A DNA stretch of 64,000 nucleotides from an uncultured Christensenella sp. (GTDB lineage: Bacteria; Bacillota; Clostridia; Christensenellales; Borkfalkiaceae): positions 4,511 to 68,510 of the forward strand of contig CAJUME010000016.1 of the NCBI GenBank assembly GCA_910587015.1. The letters run 5' to 3'. Position numbers and translations under genes: made by a program. Positions 35,326-44,296 of the stretch are shown here, piece after piece; position 1 is the first letter of the stretch, and every line of letters begins with the position of its first letter. The notes beneath the pieces were generated by a model that saw only the letters and a program-made list of their open reading frames with translations, did no database searches and had not been told where the DNA came from.

Positions 35326-35400
35326 TGGTACTCCCGCTGGGAATCGAACCCAAAACTGCCCCTTAGGAGGGGGCTGTTATATCCATTTAACTACGGAAGC
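35326..35400 (-). tRNA. tRNA-Arg (CCT)
   Basis: Minus-strand cloverleaf of 75 nt. Acceptor GCTTCCG pairs with CGGGAGT, the anticodon stem GCCCC/GGGGC encloses loop CTCCTAA with anticodon CCT (reads AGG), the T-arm has GGTTCGATTCC, and CCA is encoded at 35326-35328. Confidence 0.95.
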
Positions 35401-35481
35401 AAAAAATTTTGACTGCAACATATGCGTTACAGCCAAATCATAATATCATAGCCGTATTAAAAAATCAATAATTTTCGGTTG

Positions 35482-36636
35482 TTAATTCTCTGCCATTACC
35501 GCCTTTACCGAAATTTGTTTGATTTTTAAAAAATATAACAGCATTACCGCCGCATAAAACACTGTAAACGCCGCAAGCGTTATGAAAAATATTGCCACGT
35601 CAAAATCGAATATAAGCGAGTACTCCTTAAAAAATAAATCAACCATGACGCGCAAAATCGCATACTGATACGCTGTGCCAATCCCGAAGCCGATAAACGC
35701 AAACGGAATATATCCGGTAAAAATTGTTACAGCGCACTCCCTTGCCGAGTAGCCGAACGCCTTCATAATAGCCAGATTTTTGGTATTTGCATTAAAAAGC
35801 GCAGTGAATGCAATAAGCATTATAGTAACGGCAAGCACAAGCCCGATTGTAAGAATAATCGGGCCCATCGCGCCCGCATTCAAATCGTACATAGCCCCTC
35901 CCATCTGCACCATTGCGGAAAAGCAAAAGGCGGCAAACGCAATAAAAAACACAAGCATTTTTTTGCTTGAAAGCGTTTTTATGCCCATATCCAGAAGAAA
36001 TGCACGCGGTTTTTCTGATTTATCAGCTTTGACTTGCGCCGCCGACCGCTTGCGCGCAACCGTTTTGGTCTTTATTTCGCCTTTAAGCATACTGCCGACG
36101 TCGCGCCGCAAAGCAAGCAGAGCGTACCCGCACGACAATGCGGAAAAAACCAGCGTCGGTAAAGCTATCATAACTATCGGCAGCCAAAAATGAAATTTTA
36201 CGGGAATTGTAAGCCCTTCAACCGTCATCTGGCTGTAAATCATAGGCATAGCGGCATAGCCCGCGCCACAGCCAAAAGCCGAGCCAATAAGCACGCTGAA
36301 GCCGAACACCCAGAATTTTAAAGCAATTTCTCCGTTTTTATAACCCATTGCCTTCAATATGCCAAGCTGTCTGCCGTGTCCGTCAATATACAGCTTTATA
36401 TAAAACACAAGCATTACAAACGCAATCAGCGAAAGGCACCCGCCGCTTAACGCACAGCTGAATTTTGCCGTGGCAAGCTGTCCCTGATAGAGCGCGAAAA
36501 TTTCTTGCGTAACGCTGTCGGCAACCGCCGCGGCGTCTACGCAATAATTAATAAAAAAGGTACATACAAACACTGCGCAAAAGCATATTACGGATATTCC
36601 CGCAAGCTTAACGCTGTCCTTAATACTTACAACCAT
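35482..36636 (-). CDS. FtsX-like ABC transporter permease
   Basis: The 384-residue membrane protein has the MacB/FtsX layout in duplicate form: helices near 15-35 and 60-85, the motif KLYIDGHGRQLGILKAMGYKNGEIALKF, then in the second half LFNANTKNLAIMKAFGYSARE followed by helices. These intracellular LGILKAMGY-type couplers contact the ATPase. A large outer domain is absent. It lies 3 bp after the ATP-binding gene. Substrate unknown; TetR control suggests export of a toxic compound or lipid. Confidence 0.85.
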   Translation of the reverse strand: MVVSIKDSVKLAGISVICFCAVFVCTFFINYCVDAAAVADSVTQEIFALYQGQLATAKFSCALSGGCLSLIAFVMLVFYIKLYIDGHGRQLGILKAMGYKNGEIALKFWVFGFSVLIGSAFGCGAGYAAMPMIYSQMTVEGLTIPVKFHFWLPIVMIALPTLVFSALSCGYALLALRRDVGSMLKGEIKTKTVARKRSAAQVKADKSEKPRAFLLDMGIKTLSSKKMLVFFIAFAAFCFSAMVQMGGAMYDLNAGAMGPIILTIGLVLAVTIMLIAFTALFNANTKNLAIMKAFGYSARECAVTIFTGYIPFAFIGFGIGTAYQYAILRVMVDLFFKEYSLIFDFDVAIFFITLAAFTVFYAAVMLLYFLKIKQISVKAVMAEN

Positions 36637-36639
36637 AGC

Positions 36640-37326
36640 TCACCAGCCTATTTCGTAGGCGGTTTTAGGCGAGGTATTTTTTATAACCTCCTCTATCCTT
36701 CCGCTGTTGATTCTTATAACGGTATCCGCCATCTGCGCGATATTTTCGTTATGGGTGACCATTATCATTGTAAAGCCCTGCTCGCGCTTTAATTTCACGA
36801 AATAATCAAGCACGTCTCTGCCCGTCTGCTCGTCAAGCGCGCCCGTAGGCTCGTCAAGAAAGAGCACCTGAGGCTTTTTAGCAAGCGCGCGGGCAATACA
36901 AACGCGCTGTTGCTCCCCACCCGAAAGCTCGCCCGGCTTGCGGCGGCATTTTTCTTCAAGTCCCACCGCTTTTATTATTTCACGGAAGTCCTTATTCCCC
37001 GCCAAATCCGCGCCTAATCTTACATTGTTTTCAACGTTTAAATGTGACAAAAGATAATATTGCTGAAAAATGAACCCCGTATATTTCCGTCTGAATTCCG
37101 TAAGCTGTCTGTCATTGAACCCCGAAATTTCCTGTCCATCAAAGCACACCGTACCGCTGTCCGCCCTTTCAAGTCCGGAAAGCACGCTCATAAGCGTTGA
37201 CTTACCGGAACCCGACGCACCTAAAATTACGGCAAAATCGCCTTTTGCAATTTCAAGCGAAACGCCGTTAAGCACCTTAACCCTTCCGCCGTTGAACGAT
37301 TTATAAACGTTCTGCGCCTTAATCAT
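36640..37326 (-). CDS. ABC transporter ATP-binding protein (MacB/LolD type)
   Basis: The ATPase starts MIKAQNVYKSFNGGRVKVLNG and has Walker A LGASGSGKSTLM (about 36-47), Q-loop GFIFQQYYLL, signature LSGGEQQRVCIARAL, and Walker B VLFLDEPTGALDEQTG. The ATG at 37324-37326 follows a full AAGGAGG site and overlaps the end of tetR by 8 bp, so the longer upstream frame is not used. It is in an operon tetR - ATPase - permease. Confidence 0.93.
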   Translation of the reverse strand: MIKAQNVYKSFNGGRVKVLNGVSLEIAKGDFAVILGASGSGKSTLMSVLSGLERADSGTVCFDGQEISGFNDRQLTEFRRKYTGFIFQQYYLLSHLNVENNVRLGADLAGNKDFREIIKAVGLEEKCRRKPGELSGGEQQRVCIARALAKKPQVLFLDEPTGALDEQTGRDVLDYFVKLKREQGFTMIMVTHNENIAQMADTVIRINSGRIEEVIKNTSPKTAYEIGW

Positions 37327-37897
37327 TTTGTTCCTCCTTAAAGCGGCGTATAAGCCCAACGCAAACTGCGGTGAGCATATCCGATATTTCTTTTTCCGTA
37401 AATTTGCATACGTTTGTCGCAAGCAAAACGGCTATACCGTGAGAATATATCCACATGTGCAAATAAAGCTGTTTTGCCGCTGTATGGCAAAAGCCGTATT
37501 CCAACTGCACCGCGGCGATAATTTTATCGTAATACTCATCTATCTGCCGCAAAACATTATCCAAATCGGGAACGGCTTGCGCCTCCTTCATAAATAAAAG
37601 CTGAAACAGCTTAGGCTGTTCGGCGGCAAACCTGATATAACCCAGACCCGAGCCCTTAAATGCGTTGTGCTCGTTAAGTCCCCGCTCCTGATAAGCTCCG
37701 TACAGCGACCTTGCCGCCGATATTACCGCATTCTGCACCTCTTCCATACTTTCGAACACAGTGAATATCGGACGGGCAGAGCTGCCAAGCTCTGCCCCGA
37801 GCGCTCTCGCAGTCAGCGCTTCGAAGCCGTCGCGGCGGACAATTTCAAGTCCCGCGTCAATAATTTCGTTTTTTGTGAATTTTGCTTTCGGCGGCAT
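37319..37897 (-). CDS. TetR-family regulator (WHG-type C-domain)
   Basis: The 192-residue protein has the N-terminal TetR helix-turn-helix (TKNEIIDAGLEIVRRDGFEALTARALGAELG, about residues 8-38) and a C-terminal domain of the WHG type with YIRFAAEQPKLFQLLFM. It heads the operon with an ABC transporter and probably represses it; a consensus promoter at 37946-37974 and an imperfect dyad in 37917-37943 lie upstream. Ligand unknown. Confidence 0.9.
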   Translation of the reverse strand: MPPKAKFTKNEIIDAGLEIVRRDGFEALTARALGAELGSSARPIFTVFESMEEVQNAVISAARSLYGAYQERGLNEHNAFKGSGLGYIRFAAEQPKLFQLLFMKEAQAVPDLDNVLRQIDEYYDKIIAAVQLEYGFCHTAAKQLYLHMWIYSHGIAVLLATNVCKFTEKEISDMLTAVCVGLIRRFKEEQND

Positions 37898-37945
37898 AAC
37901 AGCCTCCTTTTATTAAAAACTATCGTTTTGCAACAACTGTTTTAG

Positions 37946-37974
37946 ATTATAGCCCAATGCTTTTCTGTTGTCAA
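37946..37974 (-). promoter_or_regulatory. tetR-ABC operon promoter
   Basis: TTGACA (37969-37974) and TATAAT (37946-37951), spacer 17 bp. An imperfect inverted repeat (AAAACTATCG and CAACTGTTTT, near 37915-37943) lies just after the -10 and is a candidate TetR operator. Confidence 0.8.
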
Positions 37975-37987
37975 GCGAAACAAAAAA

Positions 37988-38015
37988 ATATCCGAGGAAA
38001 TTCTTCCTCGGATAT
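37988..38015 (-). terminator. Terminator after flavo-diiron gene
   Basis: 12-bp perfect stem (37988-37999, 38004-38015), loop ATTC, T run in the minus direction. Confidence 0.9.
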
Positions 38016-38028
38016 AAATTTTGTGCTT

Positions 38029-39183
38029 TTATCTGGCAAGCTCGTCTGCAAGAGCCGCAAGCTTTGCTCTGCTGTCGTCGTTCAACGCCGCGCGGATTGT
38101 TACGGAATTTTCCGCAAAGGTCAGATTTTTGCATTTTTCAAGCCGCTTCAACACCGTGCGGCTTGCTACGGGCGCCCAGCTTCCGTTTTCTATCAGCGCA
38201 ACCGTTCTGTTCTGAAAATTCCTTTCTGTAAGCCAGTCCAAAAACTCCCTCATTGCGGGGAAAATATCGCCGTTGTAGGTTGTGGTTGCAAGCACTATTT
38301 TGCTGTATTTAAACGCTTCCGCAACGCATAAAGCGCGGTCACTTCTGGCCAAATCGTATATTGCAACGTCTTTAACGCCCTTGCCTTCAAGCATGCTTTT
38401 CAACAGCTCGGCGGCAGACCTTGTATTGCCGTAAACAGACGCATAAGCTATCATTACTCCGTCCGCTTCGGGCAAGTAGCACGACCATCTGTTATACAAA
38501 TCAAGACAATGCGGAATTTCCTCCTTCAACACGGGTCCGTGCAACGGACAAATGACGTCAAGCGGCATATTTGCAAGCTTTTTGAACAAGCCCTGCACCT
38601 GCACCCCGTATTTGCCTACAATGCCTATATAGTAGCGCCGTGCCTCGTCGTCCCAGCCCTCGCTTGCGTCAAGCGCGCCGAATTTGCCGAACGCATCCGC
38701 GGAAAACAAAACCCTTTCCTCTTCCTCATAGGCAACCATAACCTCTGGCCAGTGAACCATAGGCGCAAAAATAAATTTTAAAGCGTGACCGCCCAGCCGT
38801 AACGTGTCGTTTTCGTTGACGACCACGCGCCTTTCGGCAAAATCACAGCCGAAGTATTCGGCAATCATTACAAACGTTTTTGCGTTGCCGACTATTTGCG
38901 CGGACGGAAATTCCTTTGAAAAGTTAAGTATATTTGCGGAATGGTCGGGCTCCATATGCAAAACAACAAGATAGTCAGGCTTGCGCGCGCCGAGCAGTTT
39001 TTTCAGCTTTTCAAGCCATTCATCGCCGAACCGTGCGTCAACCGTATCCAAAACGGCAATTTTTTCGTCAATAATTACATAAGAATTATAAGCCATTCCG
39101 TTGGGAACGGAATACTGCCCTTCGAACAAGTCCGTCTTGTAATCGTTTACACCGATATTGTATATATTTTCGCTGATTTTCAA
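38029..39183 (-). CDS. fprA: Flavo-diiron protein (A-type, FprA)
   Basis: A-type flavo-diiron proteins reduce oxygen to water (or nitric oxide) in anaerobes. The 384 residues have an N-terminal metallo-beta-lactamase-like di-iron domain with HMEPDHSANI, FSADAFGKFG and CPLHGPVL, then a flavodoxin domain (about 245-384) starting VMIAYASVYGNTRSAAE. All iron ligands expected of this class appear present. No rubredoxin domain is fused. Likely role is oxygen detoxification. Confidence 0.95.
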   Translation of the reverse strand: MKISENIYNIGVNDYKTDLFEGQYSVPNGMAYNSYVIIDEKIAVLDTVDARFGDEWLEKLKKLLGARKPDYLVVLHMEPDHSANILNFSKEFPSAQIVGNAKTFVMIAEYFGCDFAERRVVVNENDTLRLGGHALKFIFAPMVHWPEVMVAYEEEERVLFSADAFGKFGALDASEGWDDEARRYYIGIVGKYGVQVQGLFKKLANMPLDVICPLHGPVLKEEIPHCLDLYNRWSCYLPEADGVMIAYASVYGNTRSAAELLKSMLEGKGVKDVAIYDLARSDRALCVAEAFKYSKIVLATTTYNGDIFPAMREFLDWLTERNFQNRTVALIENGSWAPVASRTVLKRLEKCKNLTFAENSVTIRAALNDDSRAKLAALADELAR

Positions 39184-39215
39184 TTTTTCACTTCCTTTGC
39201 AGTTTTATAAGTCAA

Positions 39216-40322
39216 TTATACCAAAAGATTAAACGACATCAAAAGAAATACGGTGCCGAAAATAGTTATAACCGAGCCTATGCTCGTCCACACTACAAGC
39301 TGTGTGGCAAGCTGCTCGTCGTTATTCATTTCGCCCGCCATAATCGCGCTTGATACCGCTACGGGTGTGCCGAACAGCGCAATCAATGTGGGATATACGT
39401 CCGCTCCGAGGCTTAAAAGCGAAGTATAGCTGCTTAAAAGCACCGCAACGCCTATGCCTATAAGTGGCGCAAGCACTATCCGCCATACGGTACCGACTAT
39501 AATTTCCTTAGTCATACCCTTTACGGCAGAAAATTCGAACTGCCCGCCAAGTATGATAAGCGCCAGCGGAGAGGCAATAATTTTTAAATCCACTAAAGCA
39601 GTATACAGAAATTTTAACTGAGTATCAAGTCTGAAAGGCGTTTCTCCGCCACAGCATGCGCGCTGAATTTCGCGTATACCTACGCACACAAGCCCTGCAA
39701 AAACGCCGATAATAAGCGGATTTTTTATAATATTCAAAAGAATATTCTTTACGGAATGCTTTCCTTTCACTGCCTGTACGGCGGGGGACGACTGCGCGCC
39801 CGCCTGCATTGCGCTGTTCAAGCCGTCTTCGTTCAGCGCTTCTGCCGAGGCTTGCGGCTGTTTTTCCGCAAAGATAGAAAGCGCGATAACCGCAAGGATA
39901 TTGAATACGGGGATGGAAAACGCAGAAATTATCCCGCCGAGCGCTTCGTCGCCGCCGAGCCTGCCCACAAGCGTAAGTCCGATTATGGCGAAGTTGCTTC
40001 TGAACGAGCACTGCAGAATAACCCCGCGCCTGTTCTGCTTTTTTGTAGTCAAAACCGCCGTCAGCAGACCAAGCCCGAAAATAACTAAAATAATTATCGT
40101 CGAATACAGCACTACGTCCCAGCGAATATCCGCAAAGCTGTTCATTTTGTCGTAAATATTGATAAACAGCATGCAAGGCAGACATACCCTGAAAACAAAC
40201 TTGTTGCCGATTTTTATAAAATTGTCGTTTAAAAATCTGAATTTCCTTAAAAGATAGCCAAGCAGAATAAGCAGTATTATAGGAACTACAGCGTTTACAG
40301 ATGTTAAAAATACGTCCGCCAC
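39216..40322 (-). CDS. AEC-family (auxin efflux carrier-like) transporter
   Basis: The 368-residue protein has about ten membrane helices in two halves, the AEC pattern, with VPIILLILLGYLLRKF at the N-terminus and LGADVYPTLIALFGTPVAVSSAIMAGEM near the end. Bacterial members carry malate and other organic acids or unknown solutes. A soluble loop of about 45 residues (EKQPQASAEALNEDG) separates the halves. The GTG start follows GGAGGGG; promoter at 40351-40379. Confidence 0.88.
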   Translation of the reverse strand: MADVFLTSVNAVVPIILLILLGYLLRKFRFLNDNFIKIGNKFVFRVCLPCMLFINIYDKMNSFADIRWDVVLYSTIIILVIFGLGLLTAVLTTKKQNRRGVILQCSFRSNFAIIGLTLVGRLGGDEALGGIISAFSIPVFNILAVIALSIFAEKQPQASAEALNEDGLNSAMQAGAQSSPAVQAVKGKHSVKNILLNIIKNPLIIGVFAGLVCVGIREIQRACCGGETPFRLDTQLKFLYTALVDLKIIASPLALIILGGQFEFSAVKGMTKEIIVGTVWRIVLAPLIGIGVAVLLSSYTSLLSLGADVYPTLIALFGTPVAVSSAIMAGEMNNDEQLATQLVVWTSIGSVITIFGTVFLLMSFNLLV

Positions 40323-40350
40323 ATTATCCCCTCCGCTTCAATTATGTGAA

Positions 40351-40379
40351 ATTTTAGCAAAACTAATATAAAAAGTCAA
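40351..40379 (-). promoter_or_regulatory. AEC transporter promoter
   Basis: TTGACT (40374-40379) and TAAAAT (40351-40356), spacer 17 bp, between the gdhA terminator and the gene. Confidence 0.7.
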
Positions 40380-40381
40380 TA

Positions 40382-40416
40382 AAAAAGGCGTTTTTGCACA
40401 GCAAAAACGCCTTTTT
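40382..40416 (-). terminator. gdhA terminator
   Basis: Perfect 16-bp stem (40382-40397, 40401-40416) with loop ACA and T run on both sides. Confidence 0.92.
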
Positions 40417-40430
40417 ACAAGCTTTTGAAT

Positions 40431-41765
40431 TTATACTATGCCGTGCGCCAGCATGGCCTCTGCAACCTTTACAAAGCCCGCAATGTTTGCACCCATAACA
40501 TAATTGCCCTCAAACCCGTATTGCTTTGCCGCATTGTCGATATTATGATAAATATTGACCATTATGCTTTTAAGCTTAGCGTCAACCTCCTCAAAGCTCC
40601 AGAACATTCTGCCCGAGGACTGCGCCATTTCCAGCGCAGAGGTGGCAACCCCGCCCGCATTAGCCGCTTTTGCGGGTAAAAATACAACGCCGCTGCTTTG
40701 GAACACACCAATCGCGTCAAGCGTGGACGGCATATTTGCGCCCTCAGCAACATATTTTACGCCGTTTTTCACAAGCAATTCCGCAGATTTTTTGTCAATT
40801 TCGTTCTGGGTTGCGCAAGGCAAAGCAATATCGCAAGGCACAGACCATATTCCGCGGCAACCCTCCGTATAAACCGAGCCGTTGACGCGCTCGGCATACT
40901 CCTTAATGCGCCCGCGCTTTACCTCCTTAATATCCTTTATGACGTCAAGCCGAATTCCGTTCGGGTCGTAAATATAGCCGTTGGAATCGTACATTGCAAC
41001 AACCTTGGCACCTAAGCTTTGCGCTTTTTGACACGCATAAATTGCAACGTTGCCGGAGCCGGAGATAATCACCGTTTTGCCCTTGAAGCTGTCGCCGCGC
41101 GCCTTCATTGCCTCTTCTGTAATATAAATAAGTCCGTAGCCGGTTGCCTCGGTTCTTACAAGACTGCCGCCGTAGGACAGCCCTCTGCCCGTAAGCACCC
41201 CGACGTGCTCGTCGCGTATTCTCTTATATTGCCCGAAAAGATAGCCGATTTCTCTGCCGCCGACGCCTATATCGCCCGCGGGCACGTCGGTATCCGCACC
41301 GATATGGCGGTACAGCTCGGTCATAAAGCTTTGGCAGAACGCCATAATTTCTCTGTTCGATTTGCCTTTGGGGTCAAAGTCGGAGCCGCCCTTGCCGCCG
41401 CCTATGGGCAGACCCGTAAGACTGTTCTTTAAAATCTGCTCCAAGCCCAAAAATTTTATAATGGAAAGATTGACCGAGGGGTGAAACCGCAGACCGCCTT
41501 TATAAGGGCCGATTGCGCTGTTAAACTGCACTCTGTAACCCTTATTTACGCGAACCTTACCCTTGTCGTCCACCCAAGGTACGCGGAACATAATGACCCT
41601 TTCGGGCTCCACAAACCGCTCCAAAAGCCCCGCCGCCTCGTATTCGGGGTGCTTTTCAATCACAGGCGCAAGCGTTGTCAGAATTTCAGTCGCCGCCTGA
41701 TGAAATTCGGGCTCGTTCGGATTTTGCTTTTTAAGGCTTTTCAAGACCTTTTCAACGTACTTCAT
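40431..41765 (-). CDS. gdhA: NADP-specific glutamate dehydrogenase
   Basis: GDH links 2-oxoglutarate and ammonia with glutamate. The 444 residues are the hexameric small type: GPYKGGLRFHPSVNLS, catalytic Lys in PIGGGKGGSDFDPKGKS (about 120-136), PAGDIGVGGREIGYL, and nucleotide-binding VIISGSGNVAIYACQKA. The pattern fits NADP-type enzymes of anaerobes used in ammonia assimilation. Own promoter at 41822-41850 and terminator. Confidence 0.97.
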   Translation of the reverse strand: MKYVEKVLKSLKKQNPNEPEFHQAATEILTTLAPVIEKHPEYEAAGLLERFVEPERVIMFRVPWVDDKGKVRVNKGYRVQFNSAIGPYKGGLRFHPSVNLSIIKFLGLEQILKNSLTGLPIGGGKGGSDFDPKGKSNREIMAFCQSFMTELYRHIGADTDVPAGDIGVGGREIGYLFGQYKRIRDEHVGVLTGRGLSYGGSLVRTEATGYGLIYITEEAMKARGDSFKGKTVIISGSGNVAIYACQKAQSLGAKVVAMYDSNGYIYDPNGIRLDVIKDIKEVKRGRIKEYAERVNGSVYTEGCRGIWSVPCDIALPCATQNEIDKKSAELLVKNGVKYVAEGANMPSTLDAIGVFQSSGVVFLPAKAANAGGVATSALEMAQSSGRMFWSFEEVDAKLKSIMVNIYHNIDNAAKQYGFEGNYVMGANIAGFVKVAEAMLAHGIV

Positions 41766-41821
41766 TTACTTTTTTACCTCAAATTTATGCATAGTTTCGC
41801 GCATAATTTATATTTTATTGT

Positions 41822-41850
41822 ATTATAGCATAAGTATTATACATTTACAA
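41822..41850 (-). promoter_or_regulatory. gdhA promoter
   Basis: TTGTAA (41845-41850) and TATAAT (41822-41827), spacer 17 bp. Confidence 0.65.
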
Positions 41851-41924
41851 ACGATTTGGCGCTCAAATATTCATTTAATATTAAAATTGCTGATTAACCG
41901 TATAAGTATTTATTATAACAAAAA

Positions 41925-41947
41925 AGGGCGGTCTATAAAACCGCCCT
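41925..41947 (-). terminator. Terminator after amidohydrolase
   Basis: AGGGCGGT and ACCGCCCT (41925-41932, 41940-41947), loop CTATAAA, T run in the minus direction. Confidence 0.88.
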
Positions 41948-41958
41948 ATAATGTAAGA

Positions 41959-42864
41959 TTATTTGAAATAAACTTTGTTTGCAGTGTTATAAAAAACGTC
42001 GTTAAGCTCGCTTGCGGTAAAGGCTCCGCTGTCAATAACAGCGCCGACCATATTTGCATAGCTTTCTCCCGTCAGCGTGCAAGGCATATCAGAGCCGAAC
42101 ATAATTTTGTCCGCGCCGACTATTGCCTTTGCGTTTTTTAAATGCTCTGCCATAGTCGGATAAGGATAAACCTCCGGCTTTTGGTTGTGCCACAGCGCGG
42201 CTATGTCAAAATAAACGTTGGGCATAACAAGCCTTTTAAGCGTTTCCTTTAAAAGCTCGGCATCGCCCTTCTGCGGGGCAAGCAAATGACATATAACAAA
42301 CGTAACCTGCGGATATTTTGCAATTACGTTTGCCAAAGCGTCTGTTTGCCAGCACGGGTTCCGCGGTCTGCCTATATCCAGCACAACGGTCAGCCCATTT
42401 TCTCTTGCGTGCGCAAAACAGCCGTTCATAACGCTTCCGTCAAGATAAAACGTTCTGTTTGCCATCAGTCCCGAGCCGTTTGACAGCTCGAACTTGACTA
42501 TTTTGAAATTAAGCTCGTCAAACAAATGCCTTTTTATTTCCTCTGCCTTAACGCAAAACGGGTCGTAGGTTGCCGCGCCCGTAAAGCGCTTGGGGTATTT
42601 TTTTATTGCCGCATATGTGTATTCGTTCTGAAAGCCGAGCCAGTTGCCCTGCAAAAGCACAGCCCTTTCAACCGAATTTGCGTCCATTACCTTTATCAAC
42701 GCTTCCGGTGAAACGCCCGTATCCCCCATTTCGGACGGAAACATCTGAAACACCTCGCCCGTAGAATACTGCGCCTTACCGCCGCCGACAGCCCTTAGCT
42801 CTCCCTTAGAGGTAAACCCGCAAATATATTGTGCAACATGCGCGTGCGCGTCTATAATTTTCAT
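41959..42864 (-). CDS. Amidohydrolase family 2 (TIM-barrel) protein
   Basis: The 301 residues begin MKIIDAHAHVAQYICG, the HxH metal motif of amidohydrolase-2 enzymes, with later VICHLLAPQKGD (His) and IMFGSDMPCTLTGES (Asp) completing the metal site. Such enzymes hydrolyse or decarboxylate small substrates; the substrate here is unknown. The gene overlaps the TfoX-like gene by 4 bp. Confidence 0.88.
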   Translation of the reverse strand: MKIIDAHAHVAQYICGFTSKGELRAVGGGKAQYSTGEVFQMFPSEMGDTGVSPEALIKVMDANSVERAVLLQGNWLGFQNEYTYAAIKKYPKRFTGAATYDPFCVKAEEIKRHLFDELNFKIVKFELSNGSGLMANRTFYLDGSVMNGCFAHARENGLTVVLDIGRPRNPCWQTDALANVIAKYPQVTFVICHLLAPQKGDAELLKETLKRLVMPNVYFDIAALWHNQKPEVYPYPTMAEHLKNAKAIVGADKIMFGSDMPCTLTGESYANMVGAVIDSGAFTASELNDVFYNTANKVYFK

Positions 42865-43184
42865 TTTTTAACCTTTTTTGCCTTAGGCTCTGGCAGCTCG
42901 GGATACATTGCCTCGAAAAGCGATAAAATAAAGTCGCCATCGTCAATATCTTCAAGCACAAGCATAGGCTTTGCGCCAGTATACGGCGGCTGCATTTCCG
43001 CGTTGGGCAACAGCCTTTTAGCCGCCTCTACAGGCTTTAAAAGCACTCTGTTGTCGCATATATCCCCGACCAGCTTGCCGCGGTAATACAAAAGATATTC
43101 GCCCATCATAGGCTTTACCGCAATATCCTCGGGACGGTTTAACTGCCCGATAAAATAGCTAATAAATTCCTTTGAAGTTGCCAT
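42861..43184 (-). CDS. TfoX N-terminal domain-like protein
   Basis: A small protein of 107 residues matching the TfoX/Sxy N-terminal domain: ATSKEFISYFIGQL, VKPMMGEYLLYYRGKLVGDICDNRVLLKPV and PYTGAKPMLVLED. The C-terminus is Lys-rich (KAKKVKK). Stand-alone domains like this are common in Firmicutes and have no firm function. The ATG at 43182-43184 with GAGG nine bases upstream was chosen; a TTG start 15 bp earlier is possible. Confidence 0.85.
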   Translation of the reverse strand: MATSKEFISYFIGQLNRPEDIAVKPMMGEYLLYYRGKLVGDICDNRVLLKPVEAAKRLLPNAEMQPPYTGAKPMLVLEDIDDGDFILSLFEAMYPELPEPKAKKVKK

Positions 43185-43195
43185 AGCGCTTGTCC

Positions 43196-43969
43196 TCAAT
43201 TAAAATATTTTTTTATGCTGTTAAGCCAAATTTTCATAGTCAGCTTTTGCGGCAAAAATTTCACGTTCATATGCTGACATTTTACGTAAAACGAGCAAAC
43301 CGACATATCCTTGCCCTTTTTTGCGTCTTTTAAAGCTGTTTGCACAACTTTCTCAGGCTTAACCAGACCGCCGAATTTAACCTTTTTGCCGTTGATTTCT
43401 CGTATAAGCATATCGGTATCAATCCAGCTCGGGCAGACCGCAGTTACAGATATGCCAAGCGGTTTAAGCTCCGCATTCATTGCACGCGAATAACTGCGCT
43501 CAAACGCTTTTGTAGACGCATATAAATTTAAGTAAGGCACGGGCTGAAAAGCCGAAGCCGAGCAAACGTTTATAATTCTTGCGCCCCTTTGCATATACGG
43601 CAAGCAGATATTTGTAAGAATTGCCGGGGCTTTGCAGTTTAAGTCAACGGTATCTTCTATTTCCTTAACTGTAAAATCCTTTGAAAGCTTCATCTGCGCA
43701 ATGCCGGCGTTATTAATTAAATAGGCAATTTGCGGTTCTTTTTCAATCAAAATGTTGCGAAACGCTTCTATAACGTCGGGTTTTGTAAGGTCGACACATA
43801 TCGGAACGATTTTTTTACCGAATTCTTCCGATAATTTTTCCAGTCTGTCCGTATTTCTGCCTAACGCCCATATTTCGTCGAGAGGCTCTTTTTCAAGTTC
43901 TTTCAAAAACGCGTAACCCAGACCGCCCGTAGCACCCGTCAATATTGCTATTTTTTTGGAATTTTCCAT
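43196..43969 (-). CDS. Short-chain dehydrogenase/reductase (SDR)
   Basis: A classical SDR of 257 residues: nucleotide site TGATGGLGYAFLKEL (TGxxxGxG), NNAGIAQ, catalytic Ser in NVCSASAF and YASTK (Tyr and Lys), then CPSWIDTDML. NADP or NAD dependence is not decided. The C-terminal 45 residues, rich in Lys and aromatic residues, extend beyond the core. Substrate unknown. Confidence 0.92.
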   Translation of the reverse strand: MENSKKIAILTGATGGLGYAFLKELEKEPLDEIWALGRNTDRLEKLSEEFGKKIVPICVDLTKPDVIEAFRNILIEKEPQIAYLINNAGIAQMKLSKDFTVKEIEDTVDLNCKAPAILTNICLPYMQRGARIINVCSASAFQPVPYLNLYASTKAFERSYSRAMNAELKPLGISVTAVCPSWIDTDMLIREINGKKVKFGGLVKPEKVVQTALKDAKKGKDMSVCSFYVKCQHMNVKFLPQKLTMKIWLNSIKKYFN

Positions 43970-44080
43970 TTACGCACCGCTTTTATTTTTAACTTAAAAT
44001 TATTATAACACATACTACCGCCTGCCGCAAGAATAAGTTTAATTTGCGCATCAAAAAATTTTCGACGGTACATATAAAAA

Positions 44081-44108
44081 AAGAACGCAAGCAAAAACTT
44101 ACGTTCTT
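44081..44108 (-). terminator. tRNA-Ser terminator
   Basis: Stem 44081-44091 with 44098-44108 (one mismatch), loop CAAAAA, T run in the minus direction. Confidence 0.75.
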
Positions 44109-44110
44109 AT

Positions 44111-44201
44111 TGGCGCGGAGAAGAGGATTTGAACCTCCGGACGGGTATTAGCCGTCACACGATTTCCAATCGTGCGCCTTAAACCGCTCAGCCATCTCCG
44201 C
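44111..44201 (-). tRNA. tRNA-Ser (GGA)
   Basis: Minus-strand 91-nt type II tRNA. Acceptor GCGGAGA pairs with TCTCCGC, anticodon stem CACGA/TCGTG encloses TTGGAAA (anticodon GGA, reads UCC and UCU), a long variable arm is present, the T-loop has GGTTCAAATCC, and CCA is encoded at 44111-44113. Confidence 0.95.
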
Positions 44202-44296
44202 ATTATTGCCCGACATTCAGCCGAGCAGTAATATAATATTAAAAAATTATTAAAAAATCAAGCATTTTTAAACTACAAAACCAACAATATTAAAAG

